Positions 63,643 through 64,000 of a stretch of DNA of 64,000 nt are shown one piece after another (within the stretch, counting starts at the first letter, position 1; every line of letters begins with the position of its first letter). A program made the translations under genes and the position numbers. Below the pieces are notes generated by a model. That model did no database searches. It was given only the letters and a program-made list of their open reading frames with translations, and was not told where the DNA came from. Source of the stretch: Dactylorhiza incarnata (taxonomy: Eukaryota; Streptophyta; Magnoliopsida; Asparagales; Orchidaceae); contig JAWHQI010000266.1 of NCBI GenBank assembly GCA_033032865.1, forward strand, positions 2,951,501-3,015,500. Reading direction: 5' to 3'.

Positions 63643-64000
63643 TTCCAAGCAGGTTGGCTGAAGTGGAGAGGCGCGTCTGGGATCTTATGTGATCGTAAAG
63701 TACCATTAAAACTTAAAGGCAAGTTTTACCGTACTGCAATTAGGCCAGCAATGCTCTACGGTTCTGAGTGTTGGGCAGTGAATGGTGTACATGAGCAAAA
63801 AATGGGAGTTGCCGAGATGAGAATGCTTAGGTGGATGTGTGGTCACACGAGACTGGATAAAATTAGGCATGAATGTATCAGGAATAAGATAGGAGTGACG
63901 CCAATTGTAGAGAAGATGCGAGAAGCTCATTTAAGATGGTTCAAACATGTACATAGGAGACCATTAGAGGCACTTGTTAGGCGTTGTGAGAGTTTAGTCA
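63643..64000 (+). mobile_element. LINE (RTE-like) RT 3' fragment
   Basis: An open frame of 119 codons to the window end encodes the C-terminal reverse transcriptase region of a plant non-LTR element: GWLKWRGASGILCDRKVP, GKFYRTAIRPAMLYGSECWA, AEMRMLRWMCGHTRLDKIR, LRWFKHVHRRP. It has no ATG of its own, which is consistent with a 5'-truncated insertion. It lies in the intron after exon F, in the sense of the host gene, and begins right after ATTAATTAATTAG. Confidence 0.9.

Overview
This is plant nuclear DNA, and almost all of it is intron. Six short exons on the + strand (5015-5098, 14996-15084, 15181-15355, 62945-63064, 63140-63223, 63344-63415) join in frame into 208 codons of a glycoside hydrolase family 38 (lysosomal-type) alpha-mannosidase, including the catalytic block [10 protein letters not shown]. 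The exons have clean GT/AG borders and no stops, so this looks like one intact gene running off both ends of the window. Two of its introns are very large: 9.9 kb (5099-14995) and 47.6 kb (15356-62944). The retroelement types, the tRNA-derived Au-like SINE and the RTE-type LINE point to an angiosperm. The exon wording looks monocot-like to me, but I cannot name the species.

Region 1-5014 (an upstream intron) holds a hAT transposase pseudogene on the minus strand with only two in-frame stops, three perfect hairpins in a row, a hAT-type MITE inserted inside a Harbinger-type MITE (both target-site duplications, TSDs, readable), and an Au-like SINE. The 9.9-kb intron holds a gag-less Ty1/copia element with LTRs and TSD, a 16-bp minisatellite, and a truncated Ty3/gypsy pol that runs straight into its LTR.

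The 47.6-kb intron is a stack of nested LTR elements. In order they are: an 8.6-kb gypsy-derived element (15895-24507, TSD ATTAA) with a 41-bp minisatellite in each LTR and a 96-bp one inside; a probable solo LTR (27684-29588); a minus-strand copia (from 29950) with a 1.35-kb internal tandem duplication, split by a gypsy element (32836-43208, TSD ATTTT), whose 5' LTR is in turn split by a young copia (37243-42234, TSD GCTAA); a SIRE-type copia (45194 to about 58626) whose 3' LTR is split by a very young copia with identical 119-bp LTRs (45555-50585, TSD CCGCT) and whose gag is split by a small non-autonomous LTR element (56925-58526); a tandem LTR-gag-LTR-gag array (58823-61800); and a 20-bp minisatellite. 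A LINE 3' fragment occupies the start of the intron after 63415.

There is no operon or pathway here. The only cellular function is vacuolar or secretory-pathway glycan trimming by the mannosidase. Points most worth a second look are the size and layering of the 47.6-kb intron in a gene that still reads through, and two copia elements whose LTRs start AG and end CT instead of TG...CA.
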